Source: Actinomadura xylanilytica
Lineage (GTDB): Bacteria > Actinomycetota > Actinomycetes > Streptosporangiales > Streptosporangiaceae
Assembly: GCF_030283145.1 (NCBI RefSeq)
Contig: NZ_JASNWE010000002.1
Location: 806,001 to 870,000 of the forward strand
Length of the DNA stretch: 64,000 nt
Direction: 5' to 3'
The position numbers and the translations under genes are program-made. Of the stretch, positions 35,783-44,460 are shown one piece after another (position 1 is the first letter of the stretch; every line of letters starts with the position of its first letter). The notes beneath the pieces were generated by a model, which was not told the DNA's origin, did no database searches, and saw only the letters and a list, made by a program, of their open reading frames with translations.

Positions 35783-36761
35783 CTAGCTGTACTGGTCGGG
35801 GACGTTGATCAATCGTGAGAACGGGGGCTTGTTGCCGCAAGCGGTGTGCGGACGGTGCTGGTTGTACTGGTGCAGCCACGGCAGCAGAGCGTCTCGGCGT
35901 TGTTGCTCGCTGGTGTAGCAGCGGGCGTAGGCCCAGCCGTCGGCCAAGGTGCGGTGGAAGCGCTCGACCTTGCCGTTGGTCTGTGGACGGTAAGGGCGCG
36001 TGAACTTCGGCGTGATCGAGAGGGCTTCGCACGTGTCGCGCCAGAAGTAGGACCGGTAGGCGCCTCCATTGTCCGAGAGCACCCTCTCGATGGTGACGCA
36101 TCGCGCGGCGAACCACTCCACCGCGCGATGCAGCACGCTGACTGCGGTCACGGCCGTCTCATCATCATGGACCTCGGTGTAGGCGACGCGGGAGTAGTCA
36201 TCGATGACGGTGTGCACGAACGCGTACCCGAGCTTCGGGCCGCCGTAGGCGTTGCGTGACTTGCCCGGTGTCGCGACGCGATGCTTCACGCCTTGGCGGC
36301 GACCGACGTAGCGCCAGCCGCCGCCGTCAGGGATGTTCCCGAGCTTCTTCACATCCACGTGCACGAGCGATCCCGGGTGGTCGTGCTCGTACCGGCGGAC
36401 GGGTTCACCGGTCGCGCGATCGACGTAGGCAAGTCGGTTCAGTCGGGCCGATCGCAGGATTCGGTGCACGGTCGACGGGGCGATGCCGAGTCTCGCGGCG
36501 AGCTGGACCGGCCCTTCTCTCAAACGCAGTCGCAGGCTGACGCACCGCTTCGTCACGGTCTTGGATGTCTTGGTCGGAGACCTCCGGGGTCGTGAGGATC
36601 GGTCCTGCATGGACTCGCCTCCAAGATAGCGGTCGACCCAGCGCTTTACGGTCGGCCAGGACACCTGGAATCGGGCCGCGACTTCGCTGATTGGCCAGCC
36701 GTCGTCAACGACGAGTCGAGCGACGGTGGCGCGGGGTGAGGACGGCGTTCGGATGTGACAA
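35783..36761 (-). pseudogene. IS481-family transposase, N-terminally frameshifted
   Basis: A long frame encodes a DDE transposase: a helix-turn-helix part (DGWPISEVAARFQVSWPTVK), the first Asp in LVHVDVKKLGNI, second Asp in VLSDNGGAYRS and Glu in TNGKVERFHRTL, all present. The family's usual N-terminus (MSHPNAVLTPR from a TTG at 36761) is in a different frame. Comparison with the family spacing suggests that about 8 nt were lost near 36725. A longer in-frame start at 36820 would translate through what looks like the terminal repeat (TGTCCAGGAGTTCAAACTTG, reading inward). No matching left terminal repeat was found, so the element looks degenerate. Confidence 0.8.
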
Positions 36762-36848
36762 GTTTGAACTCCTGGACAGGCTGAAGGGCCGACCATCGTG
36801 TGTGGCCGGCCCTTCGACAACTAGAAGTGCGGGTAGGGGGCGTGCAGA

Positions 36849-37214
36849 TCAGTCCACCGGGGAGACCCGGATGAGGTTGCCGTCGGGGTCCGTGATCACG
36901 AACGTGCGGCCGAAGACCGCGTCGTGCGGCTCCTCCACGACATGGACTCCCTTCGAGACCCAGCTTGTGAAGATCTCGTCAATCGCAGTCGCTGCTCCTG
37001 GGACCATCAGCCCGACTTCGCTCGTTCGAGGGGTGCTCGGGACCGCATGCTCGCTGTAGCCCGTCCACAGCGCGAACAGGACACCGGGGGCAACCTCGAA
37101 AGCTACGTAGTGGGGACTGATGAAGGTCGGTTCGATCTCGAACAGGTCGCTGTAGAAGGCGGTAGCGGTCTCGGCGTCGCGGACGCCGATCAGGAACAGG
37201 TTGGGTGCGGGCAT
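36849..37214 (-). CDS. VOC (glyoxalase/bleomycin-resistance fold) protein
   Basis: The 121-residue product MPAPNLFLIGVRDAETATAF has the VOC-fold pattern SDLFEIEPTFISPHYVAFEV and TFVITDPDGNLIRVSPVD. Such proteins act as metal-dependent lyases, isomerases or dioxygenases, or as drug-binding proteins; the role here is unknown. A strong GAGGAG precedes the ATG at 37214, so the longer reading to 37286 is not needed. It is divergent from the WYL regulator and part of the lower-GC insert inside the parS region. Confidence 0.88.
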   Translation of the reverse strand: MPAPNLFLIGVRDAETATAFYSDLFEIEPTFISPHYVAFEVAPGVLFALWTGYSEHAVPSTPRTSEVGLMVPGAATAIDEIFTSWVSKGVHVVEEPHDAVFGRTFVITDPDGNLIRVSPVD

Positions 37215-37271
37215 AGGGCGCTCCTCAGATCGTTGAATTCTCGGTACTGCTCCAGTTGATCGCCTCATCGC

Positions 37272-37284
37272 GACAGAACCTGTC
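37272..37284. promoter_or_regulatory. Candidate operator between the VOC and WYL-regulator genes
   Basis: Perfect dyad GACAG-AAC-CTGTC in the 95-nt divergent intergenic region, 25 nt upstream of the regulator start. WYL regulators often control the divergent neighbour, so this is a plausible binding site. Confidence 0.5.
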
Positions 37285-37309
37285 ACCTTTTCTGCGAAGA
37301 TTGGTCAGC

Positions 37310-38275
37310 ATGAAGGCTTCGAGGCTGTTGCACCTCTTGCTGCTCCTGCAGACCCGTCAGCGCATCACCACCACCGAGCTTGCCGAGCGTCTGGAAGTGT
37401 CTCGGCGGACTGTGCTGCGGGATGTCGAGGCGCTCTCGACAGCAGGTGTGCCTCTCTATGCCGAACGCGGGCGGAACGGCGGGATTGTCCTGCTCCCTGG
37501 TGCACGGCTCAACGCATCCCATCTGGAACCACCAGAGCTGGAGGCCCTCTCCATAGCCGGTTTGGACAGCGAGCAACTTGAGCGTATGGGCCTGTCTGCG
37601 GTGTGGGAGTCGGCCGCGCGCAAGATCGCCGCCCGGCAGGCTGCAGCACCTGGGTCGCCGAGCCTGCTGCAACTGGCGGACCTGGTGCTGGTGGACAGCA
37701 CCGCGTGGTTTGCTGACTCAGAGGCAGCGGTCGACGTATCGGATCTGGCCTCGGCCCTGCGGCACCGCCGCCGGCTGCGAATCCAGTACCGGCGCAGCGC
37801 CGAGAATCAGGCCACAACGCTGGTGGTCGACCCGTACGGGATCGTGGCGAAATCAGGCCGCTGGTATCTCATCGCCGATGACCAGGGGGACGGTCGGCTG
37901 TTCGCTCTGGAACGACTCTCGTCCTACGAACAACTCGACGCCCCAGCTGCGCTCCGACCAGGCGAAACCCTCCACACCAGATGGGCCTCGTTGAAGGAAC
38001 GCACCGAGGGGCAAGGTCGCGTGAGCGTGACCGTCCGCCTGCCAGAAAATGGCCTCGACCTGGCGCGGCGCATCCTCGGCAACCGTATCCACGATGTCTC
38101 CGACGCGGAAAACGGCTGGTGCACCGTCGTCGTCCGCTACCCCGACATCGAGTCAGTGCGTCAACTCCTCCAGTTCGGCGACCACATCGCGATACTCACC
38201 CCAGACACAGCCCGCGAACGCATCAGTCAGCTCGCCAGAGACCTGGTTGAACGACACTCGACCCCAGCCTCGTGA
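37310..38275 (+). CDS. HTH/WYL-domain transcriptional regulator (YafY-like)
   Basis: The 321-residue protein has an N-terminal winged helix (MKASRLLHLLLLLQTRQRIT and ELAERLEVSRRTVLRDVEAL) and a WYL domain at about 140-230 (LRHRRRLRIQYRRSAENQAT, YGIVAKSGRWYLIADDQGDG). A C-terminal WCX extension includes LARRILGNRIHDVSDAENGW. WYL domains sense nucleic-acid or small ligands. Divergent orientation with the VOC gene suggests that it regulates that gene. Base composition is less GC-rich than the surrounding core genes. Confidence 0.9.
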   Translation: MKASRLLHLLLLLQTRQRITTTELAERLEVSRRTVLRDVEALSTAGVPLYAERGRNGGIVLLPGARLNASHLEPPELEALSIAGLDSEQLERMGLSAVWESAARKIAARQAAAPGSPSLLQLADLVLVDSTAWFADSEAAVDVSDLASALRHRRRLRIQYRRSAENQATTLVVDPYGIVAKSGRWYLIADDQGDGRLFALERLSSYEQLDAPAALRPGETLHTRWASLKERTEGQGRVSVTVRLPENGLDLARRILGNRIHDVSDAENGWCTVVVRYPDIESVRQLLQFGDHIAILTPDTARERISQLARDLVERHSTPAS

Positions 38276-38973
38276 CTGCCGATCGGAACGCCCTGCTCTC
38301 AATCAACGTCTCCGGTCAGTACAGCTAGCCGTTGGGGAGCTGTCGCCATCCACCTCCTTGACTCCCGTCCCTGGGGAGCTCTGGGCTTCAGGTGAGCAGC
38401 ACATGCGCACGACTGCTGGGGCACTTGACCGCGAGGGAGCCTGTTCGGCGCTTCGCCGGCTGGCAGGCGACCGGCCATCACCACACAAGGTCTGGGGGAT
38501 GTATGCCGCCATACCGTTCCCTGACGCCCCCAACCCAAGAAGGCCGGATGCCGAGGTGAATGTCCCCCATGAGACGGAGAGCAGTCACCACGGAGCGGGC
38601 CGCGGGAGCTCACACGGTCAAACGAAGAGGACAGCCGACCGGTGCCGTCGGTGATCTTGGTGATGGTTCGTGGCGCCGCTGCGCGCGTCCGCCGCTCGCC
38701 GAGGTTCGCCTGTACGCCAACCCTCTACAGCGCCGGATTCAGGGGACGGTGTCGGGTGCCGTCAGTACGGCCGAAGTCCCGCCGGTCGCCGAAGTCCTGC
38801 CGGTCGCTGGTCGCTGGGCTTGGGACGGTGCCCCCAGGAAGCGCGGCGAGGCTTCCAAGGTGGGGGAAGGCTCCGCGGGTACGGGGGAGAGGTTTCCTGT
38901 GAAACATGGATGGGCGCACGAACGCCCCGGACCGTCCGGGCTCCGGGGCGTTGGTGGTGGTTGGAGAAGGTGA
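38276..38973. other. Intergenic region right of the insert, containing parS site 6
   Basis: About 700 nt downstream of the WYL gene and of the parB stop has no supportable gene. The open frames crossing it have no recognisable domain. parS-like site 6 lies at 38892. Confidence 0.6.
38892..38905. promoter_or_regulatory. parS-like site 6
   Basis: GTTTCCTGTGAAAC, two mismatches from canonical parS, in the opposite orientation to sites 3-5 as judged by the asymmetric flanks. Confidence 0.7.
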
Positions 38974-39996
38974 TCAGAGCTCGTCGATGTCGGAGACGCC
39001 CTCTTCGTCCGGCGCCATCGACTTGATGATGCGGTCCAGATCCTCCAGGGTGGCGAACTCCACCACGATCTTGCCCTTGTTGCGGCCCAGGTCGACGCGG
39101 ACCTTGGTGTCGTAGCGGTCGGAGAGCCGGTCCGCGAGCTGGCTGAGGGCGGGCGCGACGCTCTTCTTCGCGCGGCCCTGGCGGGGCGCGGCTGGCCCCT
39201 CCTCGACCTCGCGCATCGCGATGATCTCTTCGACCGCGTGGACGGAGAGGCCCTCGGCGACGATGCGCTTGGCGAGGTGCTCCTGCGCCTCGACGCTGTC
39301 GAGCGACAGCAGGGCGCGGGCGTGGCCGGCGGACAGCACACCGGCGGCCACCCGGGTCTGAACGGCGGACGGCAGCTTCAGCAGGCGCAGGGTGTTGGTG
39401 ATGTGCGGCCGGGACCGGCCGATGCGCGTGGCGAGCTGCTCGTGGGTGGCGCCGAAGTCCTCCAGGAGCTGCTGGTAGGCCGCCGCCTCCTCCAGCGGGT
39501 TGAGCTGCTGGCGGTGCAGGTTCTCCATGAGCGCGTCACGGAGCATGTCGTTGTCGTCGGTGTCCCGCACGATCGCGGGGATCGTGGACAGCTCGGCGAG
39601 CTGGGAGGCGCGCCAGCGGCGCTCGCCCATGATGATCTCGTACTCGAACTCGTCCGACACGATCGCGCGGACGACGATCGGCTGGAGCAGGCCAACGATC
39701 CGGATCGAATCGGCCAGCTCTTCGAGCGGACCGTCCTCGAAGTAGTCGCGCGGCTGCCGGGGATTGGCCCGGATGGCCTTCACCGGGACCTCGGCGAAGT
39801 GGGCTCCGGTGACCGGTTGCAACTCCGGGCCCGCGGCGGCGGACGGGGCGGCCGAACCATCGGAGCCGGCGCCGTTGGGGCCGCTCGGATATCCCGGTTC
39901 GCCGACAATGCCGGGTTCCGGCGCGGGCGGCGCGGGCGGCGCGGGCGGAATGAGCGCGCCGAGTCCCTTGCCCAGGCCGCGTCGCTGCTGGCTCAC
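38974..39996 (-). CDS. parB: Chromosome-partitioning protein ParB
   Basis: The 340-residue protein begins VSQQRRGLGKGLGALIPPAP, with the ParA-activating basic N-terminus and a disordered Pro/Gly-rich linker (about 15-70). The ParB/CTPase domain carries NPRQPRDYF, GERRWRASQLA and ENLHRQQLNPLEEA. The HTH includes RIGRSRPHITNTLRLLKLP, and the C-terminal dimerisation domain ends in DIDEL. ParB loads at parS, slides and recruits SMC and ParA. The GTG start overlaps the parA stop (GTGA), so the genes are coupled. Seven parS-like sites lie within 7 kb. Confidence 0.97.
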   Translation of the reverse strand: MSQQRRGLGKGLGALIPPAPPAPPAPEPGIVGEPGYPSGPNGAGSDGSAAPSAAAGPELQPVTGAHFAEVPVKAIRANPRQPRDYFEDGPLEELADSIRIVGLLQPIVVRAIVSDEFEYEIIMGERRWRASQLAELSTIPAIVRDTDDNDMLRDALMENLHRQQLNPLEEAAAYQQLLEDFGATHEQLATRIGRSRPHITNTLRLLKLPSAVQTRVAAGVLSAGHARALLSLDSVEAQEHLAKRIVAEGLSVHAVEEIIAMREVEEGPAAPRQGRAKKSVAPALSQLADRLSDRYDTKVRVDLGRNKGKIVVEFATLEDLDRIIKSMAPDEEGVSDIDEL

Positions 39997-41183
39997 TTGG
40001 CCGCCTCGGTGTTGCGGTGGGCCATCTCGGACGCGGCTTCGCTGTAGGCGAGGGCGCCGCTCGAACCGGGGTCGTACGTCATGACGGACTGTCCATAGCT
40101 GGGCGCCTCGGAGACCCGGACACTGCGCGGAATCACGGTGTTCAGCACCACATCGCCGAAGTGGGAGCGGACGTCCTCGGCCACCTGGGCGGCGAGCCTG
40201 GTGCGGGCGTCGTACATCGTGAGCAGGATGGTGGACACGTTCAGCCTGGGGTTGAGGTGGGCCTTGACCAGGTCGACGGTGCGGACGAGCTGTCCGAGCC
40301 CCTCCAGCGCGTAGTACTCGCACTGGATCGGGATCAGCAGCTCGTCGCCGCCGACCAGGGCGTTCACGGTGAGCAGGCCGAGCGACGGCGGGCAGTCGAT
40401 CAGCACGTAGTCGAAGTTGTCGGTCTCGTACGCCTCGAGTGCGCGGCGCAGCCGCGACTCCCGCGCCACCTTGGAGACCAGTTCGATCTCTGCGCCGGCC
40501 AGGTTGAGGGTCGCCGGAGCGCAGAACAGGTTGGGAATGTCGGTGGCCGCGACGACGGTCTCGGCGAGCGGCATGTCCTCGATCAGCACGTCGTAGATGG
40601 ACGGGATCTCCGCGTGGTGCTCGACGCCGAGGGCGGTCGAGGCGTTCCCCTGCGGGTCGAGGTCGACCACGAGCACCTGGGCGCCGTGCATCGCGAGCGA
40701 GGCGGCGAGGTTCACCGAGCTGGTGGTCTTGCCCACGCCGCCCTTCTGGTTGGCGATCGTGACGATCCGGCAACTGGCGGGCCGGGGCCATTCCTGTTCC
40801 CGGCGGCCCGACATCACCTTGAGTGCGGCCCCCGATGTTTCTTGTGAAACCTTGGCGTCCTTGAGCGCCTCGCGCACGAGTTCTGACTCCCCCTGAGATG
40901 GTCCCTTACGCGGACCCGGCGGCTGCTGTCTGCCCCCGTTCGTCGGAACGTAGCCGACGTTCTCCGCGGTGCCGGACGTCGTGTTCCCCCACATCGCGTG
41001 CCCGGAGGGGGCGGCCCCCGTCCCCGATCCGGTCTCGCCCCGGACGGCCTCGGGTTCGGCCCCGGCGGCCTCGCCCTCGCCCTCGTCTTCCCCCTCGCCT
41101 CCGGGCCAGCCCAGGCCGGTCAGCTGGTCGTCGGGGGATTCGTTGGCGCGGTCAGGCCAGCCCAGTCCTGGTCCCGTGCTCAT
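39993..41183 (-). CDS. parA: Chromosome-partitioning ATPase ParA
   Basis: The 396-residue deviant Walker-A ATPase has P-loop KGGVGKTT (residues 147-154), switch motif VVDLDPQGNASTALG and DYVLIDCPPSLGLLT. About 130 residues of acidic, Gly/Pro-rich sequence precede the ATPase fold (for example GEDEGEGEAAGAEPEAV), an extension absent from many ParAs. The ATG overlaps the rsmG stop (ATGA), which supports the long form. It moves ParB-parS complexes during chromosome segregation. parS-like site 7 lies within its coding sequence at KVSQET (about residues 111-116). Confidence 0.96.
   Translation of the reverse strand: MSTGPGLGWPDRANESPDDQLTGLGWPGGEGEDEGEGEAAGAEPEAVRGETGSGTGAAPSGHAMWGNTTSGTAENVGYVPTNGGRQQPPGPRKGPSQGESELVREALKDAKVSQETSGAALKVMSGRREQEWPRPASCRIVTIANQKGGVGKTTSSVNLAASLAMHGAQVLVVDLDPQGNASTALGVEHHAEIPSIYDVLIEDMPLAETVVAATDIPNLFCAPATLNLAGAEIELVSKVARESRLRRALEAYETDNFDYVLIDCPPSLGLLTVNALVGGDELLIPIQCEYYALEGLGQLVRTVDLVKAHLNPRLNVSTILLTMYDARTRLAAQVAEDVRSHFGDVVLNTVIPRSVRVSEAPSYGQSVMTYDPGSSGALAYSEAASEMAHRNTEAAK
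40837..40850. promoter_or_regulatory. parS-like site 7, inside parA
   Basis: GTTTCTTGTGAAAC, two mismatches from canonical parS, within the N-terminal extension coding region of parA, flanked by ATG and CCT like sites 2-6. Confidence 0.7.
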
Positions 41184-41830
41184 GAAGACCTCTTCCTCGA
41201 GCCCTTTGTGCGGCGGGGCGCGCGTTCGGCTACCACACGGACAAGCGTTGTCGGCGGGTCGACCTTACCGCGCCCGACTTGCAGCAGTTCGGCCGTCCGG
41301 ACCCCGAAACGCTGGAGAACCGGCTGTGCCTCGTCCAGCTCGGCCGCGGCGCGCTCGCCCTTGAGGGCGAGGAGTTCGCCGCCCGGCCGCAGCAGCGGGA
41401 GCGCCCATTTGGCAAGGCGTTCCAGTGGCGCCACCGCACGCGCCGTGGCGACGTCCACCGAGAGGTCTTTGGCCGCCTCCTCGGCTCGGGCGCGGCGGAC
41501 CTCGACGTTCGGCAGCTCCAGCATGCCGACGCATTCGTTGAGGAACGTGGTGCGGCGTAGCAGCGGCTCCAGGAGCGTGATCGACAGATCGGGCCGGACG
41601 ATCGCCAGCACGATGCCGGGCAGGCCGGCACCCGAACCGATGTCGACGACCGTGGCCCCCTCCGGGATGGCCTCGGCCACCACCGCGCAATTGATCAGAT
41701 GGCGTTCCCAGAGGCGATCGGCCTCCCGCGGTCCGATCAGCCCACGCTCGACCCCGGCATCGGCGAGAAACGCCGCGTAACGCTCCGCGACAGGCAGCGC
41801 GTCACCGAAAACCTCTAGTGCGATCCCCAC
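41180..41830 (-). CDS. rsmG: 16S rRNA (guanine-N7) methyltransferase RsmG
   Basis: The 216-residue enzyme starts VGIALEVFGDALPVAERYAA, with GLIGPREADRLWERHLINC, the SAM-binding VVDIGSGAGLPGIVLAI and ARAVAPLERLAKWALPLLRP. It methylates G527 of 16S rRNA. The basic tail RRTKGSRKRSS is short and lysine/arginine rich. It is the first gene of the rsmG-parA-parB unit, whose members overlap by 4 nt each. GTG start; the ribosome-binding site is weak. Confidence 0.95.
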   Translation of the reverse strand: MGIALEVFGDALPVAERYAAFLADAGVERGLIGPREADRLWERHLINCAVVAEAIPEGATVVDIGSGAGLPGIVLAIVRPDLSITLLEPLLRRTTFLNECVGMLELPNVEVRRARAEEAAKDLSVDVATARAVAPLERLAKWALPLLRPGGELLALKGERAAAELDEAQPVLQRFGVRTAELLQVGRGKVDPPTTLVRVVAERAPRRTKGSRKRSS

Positions 41831-42042
41831 CGAACGAATCGTTCCACAAAAAACCCACGGCGGCGTACACGCGGCCGTCCGGCCCGCCGCCGAGTGCGGC
41901 CCACCGCCGAGGTGCGGCCCGTCACGAGGTCCGGCCCGTCACCGAGGTGTGGCTCGGGCTACAGGCGGGCCCACGCATAATCGCCGTCGCCCGGGTAGAG
42001 GAGGACGAGTCTGCCCTCCCTTTGGAAGGAGGCTTCGGAGCC

Positions 42043-42465
42043 ATGGGAATCGGAGTCAGTCTCGCCTTCATCGCCATCGGAGCGATCCTCGCCTTCGCCC
42101 TCCGCGTCGACCTCAGCGGCGTCGACATCGAGGTGGTCGGCTGGATCCTCATCCTCGTCGGCGTCGTCAGCCTGGGGTTCACCCTGCTGTACACGCGACC
42201 GCGGCGCCGCCGGGCGGGTCAGATCGTCGATGAGGCGCCCGTCCTCGGGGACGAGCCCGAGGGGGTCGTCCCCGAGCGACCCCATGAACGGCAGCCGGTG
42301 GTCGAACGTGTGGTCGAGCGCCAGGCGCCCCCGAGGCGCACCACCCGGAACGCCTCCGCACAGGACCCCGCGGTCGCGCAGGATCCGGCGATCGCGCAAG
42401 ACCCGGCCCACGTCAACCCTCCGCCCATCCAGCCCGACGAACGCCGCGTCCCCCGCCAGCGCTGA
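42043..42465 (+). CDS. DUF6458-like small membrane protein
   Basis: The 140-residue product MGIGVSLAFIAIGAILAFAL has two TM helices (about 3-20 and 27-48, WILILVGVVSLGFTLLYT) followed by a long polar cytoplasmic tail with DEAPVLGDEPEGVVPERPHE and the repeat AQDPAVAQDPAIAQDPAH. The two-helix unit GxSLxxIAxGAILxFAL...GxILxxVG is the DUF6458 pattern. Function unknown. A strong GGAAGGAGG precedes the ATG. It is divergent from rsmG and convergent with jag. Confidence 0.82.
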   Translation: MGIGVSLAFIAIGAILAFALRVDLSGVDIEVVGWILILVGVVSLGFTLLYTRPRRRRAGQIVDEAPVLGDEPEGVVPERPHERQPVVERVVERQAPPRRTTRNASAQDPAVAQDPAIAQDPAHVNPPPIQPDERRVPRQR

Positions 42466-42586
42466 CGCCGATCCCTCGAACGCTGGCACCGGCACGCCGA
42501 CGCCGCACATGAACCTCCGGCGTCCACCCGAGCACCGGGCAACGGTGATCTGAGGTCGATCCGGGAAGTCCGGTCACGAGTGGAAT

Positions 42587-42627
42587 GCCGACGGCCCCCG
42601 CACCCATCGGGTGCGGGGGCCGTCGGC
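42587..42627. terminator. Bidirectional terminator between the DUF6458-like gene and jag
   Basis: Nineteen-base perfect arms (GCCGACGGCCCCCGCACCC and complement) with a 3-nt loop lie 9 nt from the jag stop. Confidence 0.88.
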
Positions 42628-42635
42628 GTCGTTCG

Positions 42636-43121
42636 TCAGGCGGGGTAGACGACCACGTAGCGGTCGGGCTCCTCGCCCTCGGACTCGCTGCGCAGGCCGG
42701 CCGCGGCGACCGCGTCGTGCACGATCTTGCGTTCGAACGGGGTCATCGGGGCCAGCGGCTTGGGCTCGGAGCCCTGCTTGACCTCGTCGGAGACGTCCTC
42801 GCCGAGCTTGGTCAGCTCGGCGCGGCGGCGCTCGCGGTAGCCGCCGACGTCGAGCATCAGCCGGGTCCGGTTGCCGGTCTGCCGGTGCACGGCCAACCGG
42901 GTCAGCTCCTGCAAAGCCTCCAGGACCTCACCGCGCTTGCCGACCAGCTCGTCCAGGGCCGCGCCGACGACCGCGACCATCGCACGCTCGCCCTCGACGT
43001 CCATGTCGATGTCGCCGTCGTAGTCACCGATGTCGAGCAGACCCTCGATGTAGTCGGCGGCGATCTCGCCTTCGGCCTCGAGCGCCTGGACGTCGACCTC
43101 GGTGGTGTCGGTCTGGCTCAA
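42636..43121 (-). CDS. jag: RNA-binding protein Jag/KhpB (KH-R3H)
   Basis: A TTG at 43121 with AAGGAG six nt upstream is the best start, giving a 161-residue protein: an N-terminal acidic stretch, KH domain (VVGAALDELVGKRGEVLEAL, then ELTRLAVHRQTGNRTRLMLD) and R3H domain (LAPMTPFERKIVHDAVAAAG). Jag/KhpB is a global RNA-binding partner of KhpA connected to cell-envelope control. It lies between yidC and a terminator, in the conserved rpmH-rnpA-yidD-yidC-jag order. Confidence 0.93.
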   Translation of the reverse strand: MSQTDTTEVDVQALEAEGEIAADYIEGLLDIGDYDGDIDMDVEGERAMVAVVGAALDELVGKRGEVLEALQELTRLAVHRQTGNRTRLMLDVGGYRERRRAELTKLGEDVSDEVKQGSEPKPLAPMTPFERKIVHDAVAAAGLRSESEGEEPDRYVVVYPA

Positions 43122-43157
43122 CGGGATCTCCTTCTTCGACAAGGGCCGGGGTTCAAA

Positions 43158-44108
43158 CTAGCGCTTCTGGCTGCCGCTGCGCTTGCTGCGCGGCTTACGG
43201 GCCGGCTGGTTGCGGACGACCTTGGCCTTCGGCTCGGGCTCGGGCTCCGGCTCCGGCTCCTTCTTCAGCTTCGCCTTCAACCCCGTGGACGGCGTGCCGT
43301 CCTTGGCGTTCTTGCCCTTGGCGGCGTCCCCGGCCGGGGCGGCGGCGTTGAGCGGCGGGTACTTGGAGTAGATGTAGTGCTGCTGCGCGAGCGTCCAGCT
43401 GTTGGACGTCACCCAGTACATGAGCACGCCCAGCGGGAAGCCCAGCCCGAAGAGGCCGAACAGCGGCGCCAGGAAGACCATCATCTTCTGCGCCTGCATC
43501 ATCGGGTTGGCATCGTCGCTGACCGGCTGGCGCTTCATGCTCGACCGGACGGTGAAGAACGTCGTGCAGGAGCTGATGACCACCGCGATGCCGGTGATGA
43601 CGATCGCGCTCCACGTCTTAGGGTCGCTGCCCCAGGCGTTGAGGAAGGTGTCCGGGATGTGCGCGCCGAAGATGTTGGCTTCCTGGGCGCTCTTGACCAG
43701 CTCCGGGGTGACGGCGAAGACGCCGTGACCGGGCTTGGCGTCCGAGATCCGCTTGAGGACCTGGAAGAGACCGATGAACACCGGCATCTGCACCAGGATC
43801 GGCAGGCAGCCCGAGAGCGGGTTGGCGCCGTTCTCCTGGTAGAGCTTCATGACCTCCTGGTTGAGCCGCTGCTTGTCGTTCTTGTACTTCTTGCGCAGGG
43901 CCTGGACCTTGGGGTTCAGCTCCTGCATCTTGCGCGAGGCGTGGATCTGTTTGACGAACAGCGGAACGAGCGCCAGCCGGAGCAGGACGGTGAGCAGAAT
44001 GATCGAGCCGCCCCAGGCCCATCCGCTGTTCTTGGGGACGACGGTGCTCAGGCCAGTGTGCATCCACACAATGAGCTGAGCGACGATCTGGTACAGCCAA
44101 TCAAGCAC
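43158..44108 (-). CDS. yidC: Membrane protein insertase YidC
   Basis: The 316-residue polytopic insertase begins [20 protein letters not shown]. It carries the conserved arginine in the first groove helix ([20 protein letters not shown]), the coiled-coil hairpin [20 protein letters not shown], the [19 protein letters not shown] segment, and [20 protein letters not shown]. It inserts and folds inner-membrane proteins with or without Sec. The C-terminal tail is basic with an EP repeat ([13 protein letters not shown]), probably for ribosome binding. The GTG start overlaps the yidD stop by 8 nt. Confidence 0.96.
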   Translation of the reverse strand: MLDWLYQIVAQLIVWMHTGLSTVVPKNSGWAWGGSIILLTVLLRLALVPLFVKQIHASRKMQELNPKVQALRKKYKNDKQRLNQEVMKLYQENGANPLSGCLPILVQMPVFIGLFQVLKRISDAKPGHGVFAVTPELVKSAQEANIFGAHIPDTFLNAWGSDPKTWSAIVITGIAVVISSCTTFFTVRSSMKRQPVSDDANPMMQAQKMMVFLAPLFGLFGLGFPLGVLMYWVTSNSWTLAQQHYIYSKYPPLNAAAPAGDAAKGKNAKDGTPSTGLKAKLKKEPEPEPEPEPKAKVVRNQPARKPRSKRSGSQKR

Positions 44109-44460
44109 CGGGCAGCTCCTTGGACTCTGCTGGGGCGGGGCCGCTCTCCTCGCGGCCGGAGGTCATCGTGGGCGCTGGCGCGTCCTTCCGCGGCGGCACC
44201 GGGTCGTACCCGCCTCGGTTGAAGGGATGGCACCGGCCGATTCGACGGGCCGTCAGCCACGTGCCCCGCAACGCGCCGTGCACCTGGAGGGACTCCAGGC
44301 CGTACGCGCTACAGCTGGGCTGGAAGCGGCACTGCTGCCCGAGCAGGGGACTCAAGAAGCGGCGGTAGGCGCGGACGAGGAGAATCAGCGCACCGGCCGC
44401 GGGACTGATGCCCCGGGCCGCTTGCTCCAAGGGCATGGCACCCCCTGGCCGACTCGTCAT
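44101..44460 (-). CDS. yidD: Membrane protein insertion efficiency factor YidD
   Basis: The 119-residue protein carries the YidD core: [39 protein letters not shown] and [16 protein letters not shown]. Length and motifs match the family. The N-terminal [18 protein letters not shown] and the C-terminal 30 residues are extra. It aids YidC-dependent insertion. The ATG overlaps the rnpA stop (ATGA), and its end overlaps yidC. Confidence 0.95.
   Translation of the reverse strand: MTSRPGGAMPLEQAARGISPAAGALILLVRAYRRFLSPLLGQQCRFQPSCSAYGLESLQVHGALRGTWLTARRIGRCHPFNRGGYDPVPPRKDAPAPTMTSGREESGPAPAESKELPGA

Noticed and set aside
36780..36825. Transposase start at 36820 giving 345 residues
   Set aside because: The first 20 residues would be translated from sequence resembling the terminal repeat and outside it; the family start is in a different frame.
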